The position numbers and the translations under genes are program-made. From assembly GCA_001627335.1 (NCBI GenBank), contig LUPK01000038.1:42612-106611 (forward strand): a stretch of DNA of 64,000 nt, written 5' to 3'. Source of the DNA: Nocardioides sp. REDSEA-S33_B3. GTDB taxonomy: Bacteria; Actinomycetota; Actinomycetes; Propionibacteriales; Nocardioidaceae. Positions 24,356 through 32,325 of the stretch are shown in pieces; positions within the stretch are counted from its first letter, which is position 1; each line of letters begins with the position of its first letter. Under the pieces are notes generated by a model. That model saw nothing but the letters and a program-made list of their open reading frames with translations. It did no database searches and had not been told where the DNA came from.

Positions 24356-24392
24356 GGTGCCATGCCTGAGGTGCCATGCCTGAGGTGCCGCG
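24351..24392 (+). repeat. Three tandem 14-bp repeats spanning the monooxygenase stop
   Basis: CCTGAGGTGCCATG repeated at 24351, 24365 and 24379 (the last copy has two changes). The first copy contains the monooxygenase stop codon; duplication therefore placed further TGA triplets behind it. Confidence 0.7.
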
Positions 24393-24433
24393 CCTGAGGG
24401 ACCATCATCACCGCCGTACGACGCCGGCAAACC

Positions 24434-24461
24434 CACCCCGGCGGGCGGACCCGCCGGGGTG
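24434..24461 (+). terminator. Stem-loop terminator after the monooxygenase gene
   Basis: Perfect 12-bp arms CACCCCGGCGGG and CCCGCCGGGGTG with the loop CGGA. Confidence 0.75.
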
Positions 24462-24533
24462 AACAGCCAGTGCGTCAGGCCGGGTTCCATGGAGGGGAAA
24501 GCTCATCCGAGGCACCTCTCGAAAGGGGAATCC

Positions 24534-24725
24534 ATGGGACTGGACGACAAGCTGTCCAACAAGGCCGAGGAGCTGAAGGGCCAGGGCAAGGAGGCCTACG
24601 GCGACGCGGCCAACGACGACGAGATGAAGGCCGAGGGCAAGGGCGACCAGGCCTCGGCGGCCGTCAAGGACGCCGGTGAGAAGGTCAAGGACGCCGGCAA
24701 GAAGCTCAAGGACGGGCTCACGTGA
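24534..24725 (+). CDS. CsbD family stress protein
   Basis: 63-residue hydrophilic protein, rich in Lys, Ala, Asp and Glu, with the CsbD pattern LSNKAEELKGQGKEAYGDAA near the N-terminus and a repeat-like VKDAGEKVKDAGKKLKDGL tail. CsbD-like proteins are abundant, intrinsically flexible general-stress proteins under SigB-type control in Bacillus; their activity is unknown. GAAAGGGG stands 5 bases before the ATG. Its own terminator is at 24761, so it is probably a single-gene transcript. Confidence 0.85.
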   Translation: MGLDDKLSNKAEELKGQGKEAYGDAANDDEMKAEGKGDQASAAVKDAGEKVKDAGKKLKDGLT

Positions 24726-24760
24726 GTCGTGCCACTCCTGGCACCGACCGTTAGGCCGAC

Positions 24761-24793
24761 CGGGCTGCTCCCCGTACGCTGGGGAGCAGCCCG
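24761..24793 (+). terminator. Stem-loop terminator after csbD
   Basis: Perfect 13-bp arms CGGGCTGCTCCCC and GGGGAGCAGCCCG with a 7-base loop, between csbD and the helicase gene. Confidence 0.78.
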
Positions 24794-24905
24794 TTCCGGT
24801 CTCGCCCCGGGCTCCAGAGTCGGCCACCGCGCCGCTCCCCTCCCTCCTGGGAGGCACGTCCGCACCGCACCCGTTGCCGCGGACGACCTGGTGGGACACC
24901 CTGCA

Positions 24906-26447
24906 GTGAGAGATCCCTTGTCCAACCCTTCTTCGACCCCTTCGTCGACCCTGCCCTCCTTCGCCGACCTGGGCCTGCCCGCCGACCTGGCGGCCGTCCT
25001 CGCGAAGCGCGGCATCACCACCCCGACCCCGATCCAGGCGGCCACGCTGCCCGACTCGCTCGCCGGCCGGGACGTCCTCGGCCGCGGCCGGACCGGCTCC
25101 GGCAAGACCTTCGCCTTCCTGCTGCCGCTCGTCGCCCGCCTCGCCGGCGGACGCTCGGCTGCCTCCACGCGGCCCCGTGCGCTGGTCCTCGTGCCGACGC
25201 GCGAGCTGGCCCAGCAGGTCCAGGAGTCCCTGGTCCCGCTCGCCGAGGCCGCCGGCCTCACCAGCCGCACCGTCTTCGGCGGCGTCGGCCAGAACCCCCA
25301 GGTCCAGGCGCTGCGCAAGGGGGTGGACGTCCTCATCGCCTGCCCCGGCCGCCTCGAGGACCTCATCGGCCAGGGGCACTGCCGCCTCGATGCCATCGAG
25401 ATCAGCGTGCTCGACGAGGCCGACCACATGGCCGACCTCGGCTTCCTCCCGGCCGTCCGCCGGCTGCTCAACGCGACGCCCAAGGGCGGGCAGCGCCTGC
25501 TCTTCTCCGCGACCCTCGACAAGGCCGTCGACGTGCTGGTCAAGCAGTTCCTCGACCAGCCCGTGACCCACGAGGCCGACTCGCCGCAGTCGCCGGTGAA
25601 GAAGATGGACCACCACGTCCTGCGGCTCGCCCGCGAGCACCGGCTGCCCACCCTGGTCGACCTGACCAGCGCGCCGGGCCGCACGGTCGTCTTCACCCGC
25701 ACCAAGCACGGCGCGAAGGCGCTGACCCGGCAGCTCAACAAGGCCGGCGTGCCGACCGTCGAGCTGCACGGCAACCTCGGTCAGGGCGCCCGCACCCGCA
25801 ACATGGAGGCCTTCCACTCCGGCCGGGCCACCACCCTGGTCGCGACCGACATCGCGGCGCGCGGCATCCACGTGGACGACGTCTCCCTCGTCGTCCACGC
25901 CGACCCGCCGGCCGAGCACAAGGCCTACCTGCACCGCTCGGGCCGTACGGCGCGGGCCGGCTCCGCCGGCACCGTCGTCACCCTCAGCACCCCCGAGCAG
26001 GACCGTGACGTGCGCGACCTCGCCCGGGCCGCGGGCATCAAGCCGCGCATCACCGTGCTCGAGGGCCCGGGGCACCCCGTGCTCACCGAGCTCGCGCCCG
26101 GAGAGCGGGTGCTCGTGCCCGGAGGCCTCGTGCTCACCCCGCCCACCCAGCGCTCCGGGAGCGAGGGCTCGGGCGGCAGTGCCGGCAACGGCGCCGCCAA
26201 GCGCACGCCGCAGGGTTCCGGCGGCGGCCGCTCCCGGTCGCGCCGGGGACGCGGTGGCTCCGGCTCCGGGCAGGCCAAGCAGGGCGGGGGCCAGGCCGGC
26301 CAGCGCTCGGGTCAGCGCTCGGGCCAGCGCTCGGGCCAGCGCTCGGGCCAGACCCGCCAAGGCGGCGGATCCACCGGCGGACGCGCCCAGGGCGTCGGTC
26401 AGAAGTCCCGCCACAGTGCGGCGTCCTTCAGCGCGAAGGCGCGCTGA
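24906..26447 (+). CDS. DEAD-box RNA helicase
   Basis: 513-residue ATP-dependent RNA helicase. All core motifs are visible: Q motif GITTPTPIQ, motif I GRTGSGKT, Ia VPTRELAQQV, GG, II VLDEADHMAD, III FSATL, then the second RecA domain with ATDIAARGIHVDDV and HRSGRTARAG. The C-terminal 110 residues are Gly/Ser/Arg-rich and include four tandem GQRS repeats, a basic RNA-binding tail. Bacterial members remodel RNA structure in ribosome assembly or cold adaptation. The start is uncertain: GTG 24906, GTG 24891 and TTG 24918 are all in frame, none with a convincing ribosome site. Confidence 0.92.
   Translation: MRDPLSNPSSTPSSTLPSFADLGLPADLAAVLAKRGITTPTPIQAATLPDSLAGRDVLGRGRTGSGKTFAFLLPLVARLAGGRSAASTRPRALVLVPTRELAQQVQESLVPLAEAAGLTSRTVFGGVGQNPQVQALRKGVDVLIACPGRLEDLIGQGHCRLDAIEISVLDEADHMADLGFLPAVRRLLNATPKGGQRLLFSATLDKAVDVLVKQFLDQPVTHEADSPQSPVKKMDHHVLRLAREHRLPTLVDLTSAPGRTVVFTRTKHGAKALTRQLNKAGVPTVELHGNLGQGARTRNMEAFHSGRATTLVATDIAARGIHVDDVSLVVHADPPAEHKAYLHRSGRTARAGSAGTVVTLSTPEQDRDVRDLARAAGIKPRITVLEGPGHPVLTELAPGERVLVPGGLVLTPPTQRSGSEGSGGSAGNGAAKRTPQGSGGGRSRSRRGRGGSGSGQAKQGGGQAGQRSGQRSGQRSGQRSGQTRQGGGSTGGRAQGVGQKSRHSAASFSAKAR
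26301..26348 (+). repeat. Four tandem 12-bp repeats in the helicase tail
   Basis: CAGCGCTCGGGC repeated four times in frame (26301, 26313, 26325, 26337; one base differs in the first copy), encoding GQRS units. Slippage could change tail length between strains. Confidence 0.8.
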
Positions 26448-26483
26448 CCCGGGACGCGCACCCAGGAGCAGGAGGAGATCGCC

Positions 26484-27179
26484 ATGAGGTCGCAGGTGCG
26501 TCGCGCTCTGTGGGACATGGTCCCGCGGGACCATCGCGAGTCGCCCCGGGCGCTGCGGCGCCGACAGCTCGTGGTGATCGCCTTCGTCCTGGTGGGGGCG
26601 GTGGTGCTCGGCTTCTCGCTGCGCACCGAGCCGGGCTCGACCCAGTTCTACGTCTTCACCCTGGTGATGGCCGCGCTCTGGACCGTGGGTGCCTTCGCAT
26701 CCGGCCCGCTGCACCTGGGCCGGATCGCGTTGCGCGACGCCCACGTCCGCCCCGTGCTCACGCCCTTCGTGGTGGGGGCCGTGATGGTCGGTATCTTCAC
26801 CGCGGGCGGCCTGCTGGTGCGCTCGCTGTCGTTCCTGGACCCGCTCACCGAGCAGATCCGCGACGTCCTGGCCTACACCGGCGAGAGCACGCTGTGGGTG
26901 TTGGCGCTCATCACGGCCGTCAACGGCGTCGCCGAGGAGCTGTTCTTCCGCGGCGCGGCGTACGCCGCTGTGCCGAAGCACCCGGTGACCGTCACGACCA
27001 TCGCCTACACCATCGCCACGATGGCGACGGGCAACCTGATGCTGAGCTTCGCCGCGGTGCTCCTCGGCGTCGTCGTCGGGTTGGAGCGGCGGGCGTCCGG
27101 CGGCATCCTGGCCCCGATCATCACGCACCTGACCTGGTCGCTGTCGATGCTCGTCCTGCTGCCGTTGATCTTCCTCTGA
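26484..27179 (+). CDS. CPBP family intramembrane metalloprotease (Abi/CAAX type)
   Basis: 231-residue membrane protein with about six to seven hydrophobic segments. VNGVAEELFFRGAAYAAV carries the EExxxR motif of CPBP glutamic-type intramembrane proteases, and the late THLTWSLSML supplies the second conserved H. The family includes CAAX prenyl proteases and bacteriocin-immunity proteins; no specific substrate is suggested by the neighbours. A perfect AGGAGG lies upstream of ATG 26484. The stop is only 6 bp from the convergent small hypothetical gene. Confidence 0.88.
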   Translation: MRSQVRRALWDMVPRDHRESPRALRRRQLVVIAFVLVGAVVLGFSLRTEPGSTQFYVFTLVMAALWTVGAFASGPLHLGRIALRDAHVRPVLTPFVVGAVMVGIFTAGGLLVRSLSFLDPLTEQIRDVLAYTGESTLWVLALITAVNGVAEELFFRGAAYAAVPKHPVTVTTIAYTIATMATGNLMLSFAAVLLGVVVGLERRASGGILAPIITHLTWSLSMLVLLPLIFL

Positions 27180-27185
27180 GCGAGG

Positions 27186-27551
27186 TCAGTCGATCGGGCG
27201 CTCCTGGTCCAACCGGTCGACGATCAGCTGCCGGTCGCGGCGGAAGGTACGCAGCAGCGACGGTGTCGTCTCCCACGGCGCCTGGACCGACGGGTCCCGG
27301 TAGGCGCCCAGCGCCAGCGCCTCGCTGACCGTGACACGCAGGCGGATGCGGACGGCGACGTCGATGCGTCCCGCCGGCGTCACCACGGGCTCGATCTGGG
27401 CGAGGTGGAGGGCGCCGTCGAGGTCCTCGACGACGACCCGGGCCCCCAGGCAGGCGGTCGGGTCGTGGTGGGCGACGTCCCGGGCGGGGATCGGCTCCCC
27501 GTCCTGCGAGACCAGCCACGCCGTGCTGCGTCGTACCTGCACCAGCTCCAT
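27186..27551 (-). CDS. Hypothetical protein, 121 residues
   Basis: Not recognised. It is a soluble protein with strand-like alternation (STAWLVSQDGEPIPARDVAH, ARVVVEDLDGALHLAQIEPV, DVAVRIRLRVTVSEAL), suggesting a small beta-rich fold, and a helical charged C-terminus (RTFRRDRQLIVDRLDQE). GAGGAGG lies 8 bases before the ATG, supporting expression. It stands alone, convergent with the CPBP gene and divergent from the receiver-only protein, and may belong to the signalling block to its right. Confidence 0.6.
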   Translation of the reverse strand: MELVQVRRSTAWLVSQDGEPIPARDVAHHDPTACLGARVVVEDLDGALHLAQIEPVVTPAGRIDVAVRIRLRVTVSEALALGAYRDPSVQAPWETTPSLLRTFRRDRQLIVDRLDQERPID

Positions 27552-27808
27552 CGCAAGACCTCCTCATCGCGGTGTCGAACGACGATGACAGCCCCGCCGA
27601 CAACGATGTGTGAACGGCTTCACCCAGCACGTGGGGATCTTGTGAAGACGGCGGCACGCAACCGTTTGCGCGCGTCCTGACCTGCGAAGAAGGCATGAAG
27701 ATGAAGCCAGCGCCCTGTTCTCGCGGGTCCCCCGGGGTCACTGTGTAGACGAGGGCGGGCGTGGAGACGGTCCACGTCGAGCGGTGCAGGGACTGAGGGG
27801 ACACAGTC

Positions 27809-28174
27809 ATGGGACGGAGTGCGGTGCTCGTCGTCGACGACGACGACGACTTCCGCGCCCTGGTACGCCTGCACCTGGTGGCCTCGGGCTTCGAGGTCGT
27901 CGAGGCCGACTCCGGTGAGGGAGCACTGGACCTGGTCGATGCCTCCCCGCCCGCCCTCGTCCTCTCCGACCTGCGCATGGGCGGCATGGACGGCGCCGAG
28001 GTGCGAAGGCGGCTGTCGCGCAGTCACCCAGACCTCCCCGTGTGCGTCTGGTCGGCCCTGCCCACGACCGAGCCGTCGGTGATGCGCAAGGGACTCAAGG
28101 CCCTGGAGACGGTCATCGCCGAGCACCGGGAGCGACTCACGCGCGGCGAAGCCCGGCGAGCCGACCCCGCGTGA
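27809..28174 (+). CDS. Receiver-only response regulator lacking the conserved KP motif
   Basis: 121-residue single-domain receiver. The acidic cluster is in VLVVDDDDDFRALV and the phospho-acceptor is Asp54 in LVLSDLRMGGMDG; a serine in VCVWSALP takes the T/S switch position. The region that should contain the conserved lysine before proline (the DYLxKP strand) is missing: after the switch residue the chain goes to TTEPSVMRKGLKALETVI and a charged tail. It can probably still be phosphorylated but may lack the normal conformational switch. It precedes the histidine kinase gene by about 100 bp, so a connector role in a relay is likely. Confidence 0.82.
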   Translation: MGRSAVLVVDDDDDFRALVRLHLVASGFEVVEADSGEGALDLVDASPPALVLSDLRMGGMDGAEVRRRLSRSHPDLPVCVWSALPTTEPSVMRKGLKALETVIAEHRERLTRGEARRADPA

Positions 28175-28267
28175 CCTGACGCCCGCCTCCGCTGGTCCTC
28201 TGTCGGTCGCCGCGGTGAGGGCCGGCCGCTCGTCACGCCCGCACCTGCGAGGATGGTCGCGACCGAC

Positions 28268-28276
28268 CAGGAGGTG
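28268..28276 (+). promoter_or_regulatory. Ribosome binding site fixing the histidine kinase start
   Basis: CAGGAGGTGA stretch with AGGAGG at 28269-28274, five bases before GTG 28280. The upstream in-frame ATG at 28253 has no such site. Confidence 0.7.
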
Positions 28277-28279
28277 AGC

Positions 28280-29935
28280 GTGAAGCCGACGCGGCGTACG
28301 CCGGTGGTCGTGGGACTGCTCAGCGTAGGAGTGACCCTGCTGGGGTTGCTGGTCCTCCTCGGCTGGCTCACCGGTGACGAGACCATCACCCGGCTCTTCC
28401 CCGTGCTGGTCGCGATGCAGCCGGCCACCGCCCTCGACTTCGTGCTGCTCGGGCTGGCGACGCTGCTGTTGCACTGCGGATGGGCGCGCGACCGGGTGCC
28501 GAAGGTGGTGGCGCTGCTGGCGGTCCTCTCGGTCGTGGTCGTCGCGGGGACCGGTCTGGTGACCGAGCTGGCCGGGTGGAGCTACCCGATCACGATCCTG
28601 GGCGACATGAGCCAGAACGAGGGCCGGATGTCGGGCATCACTGCCGTCGCCCACCTGGTCATCGCCTTCTCGCTGCTCGCCACGGTGGCGGGGCGCACGT
28701 TGGTCGCCCACAGTGCGGGCGTGCTGGCGCTCACCATCGGGCTGGTGGGCCTGTCCGGCTACGCGTTCGGACCCAGCGACCTCTACGACGTCGGCTACTT
28801 CCAGACCCTGGCGCTCCACACCGCGCTCGGCATCGCCCTGCTGGGCATGGCCCTGGTCTCCGGCAGCGGCGAGGTCGGACTGACCAAGCTGGCCCGCTCG
28901 CGCACCCTGGGGGGCCGTCTGGCACGCACCTTGCTGCCCGCGGTGCTCGTGATCCCCACCGTGCTGGGCTGGGTCGGGCTCTGGATGATGCGCAACGACT
29001 TCGGGCCCGGCTTCGTGATGGCGCTCTATGCCACGAGCGTGGCCCTCCTCACCGGCGCGCTGGTCTGGTTGTCGGGCGTGCGCCTGACCACCGCCGACGT
29101 ACGCCGCAGCGAGGCCGAGGAGGCGAGGGAGGTCGCCGACCGGGCGCTGGCCGAGCTGCGGGTCGCCTCGGAGGAGCTGCGCCTGGCCAATCGGGACCTG
29201 CGTGACTTCACTGCGGCTGCGGCGCACGACCTGCGCGGACCGTTGAGCGCCGTGGTCCTCGGCGTGCAGATGCTGCATGCCGAGGGCGACCCCGCGCACG
29301 AACGCATCCTGGAGCGGATCGATGCCGCTGCCGTGCGCGGCATGACGCTGATCGACGACCTCCTGGAGTTCGGGCAGGTCCCCGTCGAGGTGGCTCGTCT
29401 GGACCTGGCCCCGCTGGTGCAAGAGATCGTCTCCGGGGTGCAGGAGTCGTCGGGACGACCGGTCCGACTCGAGGCCGGCCCGTGGTCACCCGTGCGAGCA
29501 GATGCCCGCCTCGTGCGCCGGCTGCTGACCAACCTGATCGGCAACGCCGTGAAGTACACCCAGGGCGAGGGACCCGTGGACGTCTCCGTGGGGACGGTGA
29601 CGACCCCCGAGGGACGCATCCTGGTGCACGTCGCCGACCGCGGCATCACGATCCCCGAGACCGAGCGGGACCTGGTCTTCGAGATCTTCAAGCGCGGGGA
29701 GTCCGGCGCGCGCCACGCGACCGGCAACGGTGTGGGGCTGGCGGTCTGCCGCCGCATCGTCGAGCGGCACGGTGGCGAGATCTCGATCGTGGACCGTGAC
29801 GGATGGTCCAAGAGCTTCGAGCTCACCCTCCCGGCAGCGGATGTCGCGCCGCGCCAGGAACCATCGATCCCGCAGGGGAGGCGACGTCAGGCCTGGTCGT
29901 CCTCGGCCAAGGCTCGACCGACCGCTTCGGCGTAG
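28280..29935 (+). CDS. Membrane-bound sensor histidine kinase
   Basis: 551-residue sensor kinase. Residues 1-265 hold about seven or eight hydrophobic segments with short loops, a membrane-embedded sensor without a large external domain. A linker coiled coil (EEAREVADRALAELRVASEE) leads to the dimerisation helix with phospho-acceptor His316 in AAAAHDLRGPLSAVV. The ATPase domain has N box NLIGNAVKYT, a modified G1 box VADRGITIPE, and G2 GNGVGLAVC. It should autophosphorylate and pass phosphate to one of the neighbouring receivers. Its last 49 bp overlap the end of the convergent NAD(P)-binding gene. GTG 28280 is chosen because of the AGGAGG. Confidence 0.9.
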   Translation: MKPTRRTPVVVGLLSVGVTLLGLLVLLGWLTGDETITRLFPVLVAMQPATALDFVLLGLATLLLHCGWARDRVPKVVALLAVLSVVVVAGTGLVTELAGWSYPITILGDMSQNEGRMSGITAVAHLVIAFSLLATVAGRTLVAHSAGVLALTIGLVGLSGYAFGPSDLYDVGYFQTLALHTALGIALLGMALVSGSGEVGLTKLARSRTLGGRLARTLLPAVLVIPTVLGWVGLWMMRNDFGPGFVMALYATSVALLTGALVWLSGVRLTTADVRRSEAEEAREVADRALAELRVASEELRLANRDLRDFTAAAAHDLRGPLSAVVLGVQMLHAEGDPAHERILERIDAAAVRGMTLIDDLLEFGQVPVEVARLDLAPLVQEIVSGVQESSGRPVRLEAGPWSPVRADARLVRRLLTNLIGNAVKYTQGEGPVDVSVGTVTTPEGRILVHVADRGITIPETERDLVFEIFKRGESGARHATGNGVGLAVCRRIVERHGGEISIVDRDGWSKSFELTLPAADVAPRQEPSIPQGRRRQAWSSSAKARPTASA

Positions 29936-30780
29936 GTCAGCGGCTCGCCCGGCACCACGTCCCGGATGCTGTGGTCGGTCTGGAGGACCTCGGTGCCCAT
30001 CGACTCGATGAGGTTGCCCGCCGTGGTGGCGTCCACGCCGGTGACCAGCTTGATCCACCACTCGCTGAGCATGGGGGTGCCGACCGGGACCTGGAGGATG
30101 GGGACCCGGCGCCCGTGCATCACCTCGCCGGCCTGCTGCAGCATCCCCTTGTAGGAGAGCTGGTCGGCGCCACCGACCTCGAAGACGCGTCCCTTGGCCT
30201 GCTCGTTGCCGATGACGCCCACGAGGTAGCGGATGACGTCGTCCACGGCGATCGGCTGGGTGCGCGTCGAGGCCCAGCGCGGCACGACCATGGCGGGCAG
30301 GTTCTTCACCAGCTCGCGGGTCATGTCCCACGAGACGCCGCCGGCGCCCACCACGATGGCGGCGCGCAGCACCGTCACCGGGACACCCGCCTCGCCGAGC
30401 AGCCGCTCGACCTCGCGCCGGGAGCGCAGGTGGGGCGAGAGGTCCTCCCCGTCCTTGCCGAGGCCGCCGAGGTAGACGATCTGCCCGACGCCCTGGGCGG
30501 CGGCGGCCAGCCCGAAGGCAGAGGCCGCCTCGGCGTCCTTGCGCTCGAAGTCCTGGTCGTCCAGGGAGTGCACGAGGTAGATCGCGGCGTCGACGCCCTC
30601 CAGCGGCTCGGCGAGCGAGCCGGGGTCGAAGACGTCGCCGCGGACGGGGGTGCCGGGCCCGTCGTAGGACTCCGGGCGGCGGGTCATCGCCCGCACCTCG
30701 TGCCCGGCCTCGAGGAGTGCAGGCACCAGACGGGCGCCGATGAAGCCGGTGGCCCCGGTGACGAGAACGCGCATACCCAT
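29887..30780 (-). CDS. NAD(P)-binding NmrA/NDUFA9-like oxidoreductase
   Basis: 297-residue atypical short-chain dehydrogenase. VLVTGATGFIGARLVPALLE is the TGxxGxxG cofactor loop; the protein lacks an intact YxxxK catalytic pair (YLVHSLDDQDFE and YLGGLGKDG stand near those positions), as in NmrA-like and complex I NDUFA9-like proteins that bind NAD(P)H for sensing or structural roles. It interrupts the two-component block on the opposite strand. Start: ATG 30780 is preceded by TACGCT with a 6-base gap (leaderless type). Its stop lies inside the kinase gene, a 49-bp tail-to-tail overlap. Confidence 0.84.
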   Translation of the reverse strand: MGMRVLVTGATGFIGARLVPALLEAGHEVRAMTRRPESYDGPGTPVRGDVFDPGSLAEPLEGVDAAIYLVHSLDDQDFERKDAEAASAFGLAAAAQGVGQIVYLGGLGKDGEDLSPHLRSRREVERLLGEAGVPVTVLRAAIVVGAGGVSWDMTRELVKNLPAMVVPRWASTRTQPIAVDDVIRYLVGVIGNEQAKGRVFEVGGADQLSYKGMLQQAGEVMHGRRVPILQVPVGTPMLSEWWIKLVTGVDATTAGNLIESMGTEVLQTDHSIRDVVPGEPLTYAEAVGRALAEDDQA

Positions 30781-30786
30781 GTCCTG

Positions 30787-30792
30787 AGCGTA
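30787..30792 (-). promoter_or_regulatory. -10-like element, leaderless NmrA-like gene
   Basis: TACGCT on the minus strand, 6 bases before ATG 30780. Confidence 0.5.
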
Positions 30793-30913
30793 GGTGGCGC
30801 GTCGCCCGGCCGGGTCACCCGACAGCGCTAGCCCAGAGGGCGACGAAGGCGACGCTAGGCTGGGTCAACACCGGCACGGGTCGCCGGGAGCGTCTCACCA
30901 GGAGGGTACCCAG

Positions 30914-31279
30914 GTGGCGTTGATCGTGGTCGTCGAGGACGACCCTGATGTCTCCAGGCTGCTCAGCGCGGTCCTCGTGGACGCGGGTCACGAGGTCCAC
31001 GTGGCCGTGGACGGTGAGCAGGGGGTCGCGCTGGTCCAGCAGGTCCGGCCCGACCTGGCCCTGGTGGACGTCGGGCTCCCCGGGACCCTCGACGGGTTCG
31101 AGGTGACCCGTCGGATCCGCGCGGACGCGGCCGTCGCCGACGTACCCGTCTGGGCGCTGACCGCGCACTCCCGTGCCGAGGACCGCGAGCGAGGGGCCCA
31201 GGCGGGCGTCTCGGACTACCTCGTCAAGCCCGACGGCATCGTCGACCTGCTCCCGCGCATCGAGGCGCTGCTGGGATGA
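30914..31279 (+). CDS. Receiver-only response regulator (CheY/Spo0F-like)
   Basis: 121-residue complete receiver domain without output. IVVVEDDPDVSRLLSAVL carries the acidic pair, Asp52 in LALVDVGLPGTLDGFEV is the phospho-acceptor, WALTAH the switch threonine, and DYLVKPDG the conserved lysine. GTG 30914 has AGGAGGG seven bases upstream. Its stop overlaps the start of the next response regulator (ATGA), so the two are made together; this protein could be an intermediate receiver that trades phosphate with the phosphoacceptor-like tail of that regulator. Confidence 0.88.
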   Translation: MALIVVVEDDPDVSRLLSAVLVDAGHEVHVAVDGEQGVALVQQVRPDLALVDVGLPGTLDGFEVTRRIRADAAVADVPVWALTAHSRAEDRERGAQAGVSDYLVKPDGIVDLLPRIEALLG

Positions 31280-32304
31280 CGCCCGCATCGATGGACGGCC
31301 CCGAGCCGGTGAAGGCACTGGTCGTGGACGACGACCTGCAGCTGCAGGCCGCCCTGCGCCAGATGCTGTCCAGGGCGGGTCTCGACGTCGCCGGCGCCGC
31401 GGACAAGGGCGAGGCCCTGTCGACCGCTGCCGCCTCCGCGCCGGACGTCGTGGTGCTGGACCTGTCGCTGCCCGACGGCGACGGGATCGAGGTGCTCGCC
31501 GAGCTGCGCACCTGGTCCGACGTCCCGGTGCTCGTGCTCACCGGTGCCACCGACCCGCGCCGGATGCTGGCCGCCTTCGAGGCCGGCGCCGACGACTACC
31601 TCCGCAAGCCCTTCGGTCCCGACGAGCTGCTCGCCCGGCTGCGGGCGCTGCTGCGCCGACCCCGCCGCGGCGAGGAGGAGTCCGCGCAGCGCACCTACGG
31701 GGCGCTGGAGATCGACCTCGCTGCCCGCACGGTGTCCGTGGCCGGCGAGCGCGTGCACCTCACGCCGACCGAGTGGCGGATCCTCGGCGCCCTGGTGGCG
31801 AACCCGGGCAAGCTGCTCACGCACCGCTGGATGCTCGCCGAGGTCTGGGACGGCAGCCACGGGGACGAGACCCGGGCCGCGCTGCGCGCCCACCTGCGCA
31901 CCCTGCGCGCCAAGATCGGCGACGACGCCAGTGCCCCGCGCTACATCGCCACCGAGAGCGGCGCCGGCTACCGCTGGACCGCGGTGGAGGGTGAGCAGCC
32001 GGAGTCGGGGGTCGAGTCGGCAGGGCGGTCGGCAGGGCAGCCTGCAGCGGGCGACGAGACGGTCACCGACGTCGCCGCCCTCGTGCACGACCTCAACAAC
32101 GCGCTGACCGCAGCGCGGCTCGCGGTGGCACTCGCACGCACCCGGGTGGCCAGGCTGGCCGGTGACGACGCTCCCGAGGACCCGGACGGGGGTGCGACGA
32201 CGCCGCTCGACGACGCCGTCGACCAGCTCGAGCGGGTGGGGCGCCTGGCGTTGCGGATCGAGGCCACCGTGCGCGGCGAGAGCCCGGAGGAGGACGAGGG
32301 CTGA
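31276..32304 (+). CDS. OmpR-type response regulator with extra DHp-like phosphoacceptor tail
   Basis: 342-residue regulator with three parts. Residues 10-125: receiver, VKALVVDDDLQLQAAL, phospho-acceptor Asp62 in VVLDLSLPDGDG, KPFGPDELL. Residues 135-235: winged helix of the KdpE/PhoB type (LTPTEWRILGALVANPGKLL, then a recognition helix with TRAALRAHLRTLRAKIG and GAGYRW). Residues 236-342: an extension absent from normal OmpR regulators, with a Gly/Ser linker and ALVHDLNNALTAARLAVALA. The latter is an H-box-like helix with His271, followed by a second helix (LDDAVDQLERVGRLALRI), resembling a histidine-kinase DHp hairpin without ATPase domain. It probably binds DNA and may also serve as a phosphotransfer station. 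Coupled to the receiver-only gene. Confidence 0.87.
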   Translation: MTPASMDGPEPVKALVVDDDLQLQAALRQMLSRAGLDVAGAADKGEALSTAAASAPDVVVLDLSLPDGDGIEVLAELRTWSDVPVLVLTGATDPRRMLAAFEAGADDYLRKPFGPDELLARLRALLRRPRRGEEESAQRTYGALEIDLAARTVSVAGERVHLTPTEWRILGALVANPGKLLTHRWMLAEVWDGSHGDETRAALRAHLRTLRAKIGDDASAPRYIATESGAGYRWTAVEGEQPESGVESAGRSAGQPAAGDETVTDVAALVHDLNNALTAARLAVALARTRVARLAGDDAPEDPDGGATTPLDDAVDQLERVGRLALRIEATVRGESPEEDEG

Positions 32305-32325
32305 GTCGCGCTCGGGGCGCTCGGG

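Noticed and set aside
24729..24905. Extended N-terminus of the helicase
   Set aside because: The in-frame upstream region spans the csbD terminator hairpin and has no helicase-like sequence.
26301..26348. GQRS repeats as a sign of a mobile or surface repeat protein
   Set aside because: They are the basic RNA-binding tail of a DEAD-box helicase, where low-complexity Gly/Arg repeats are usual.
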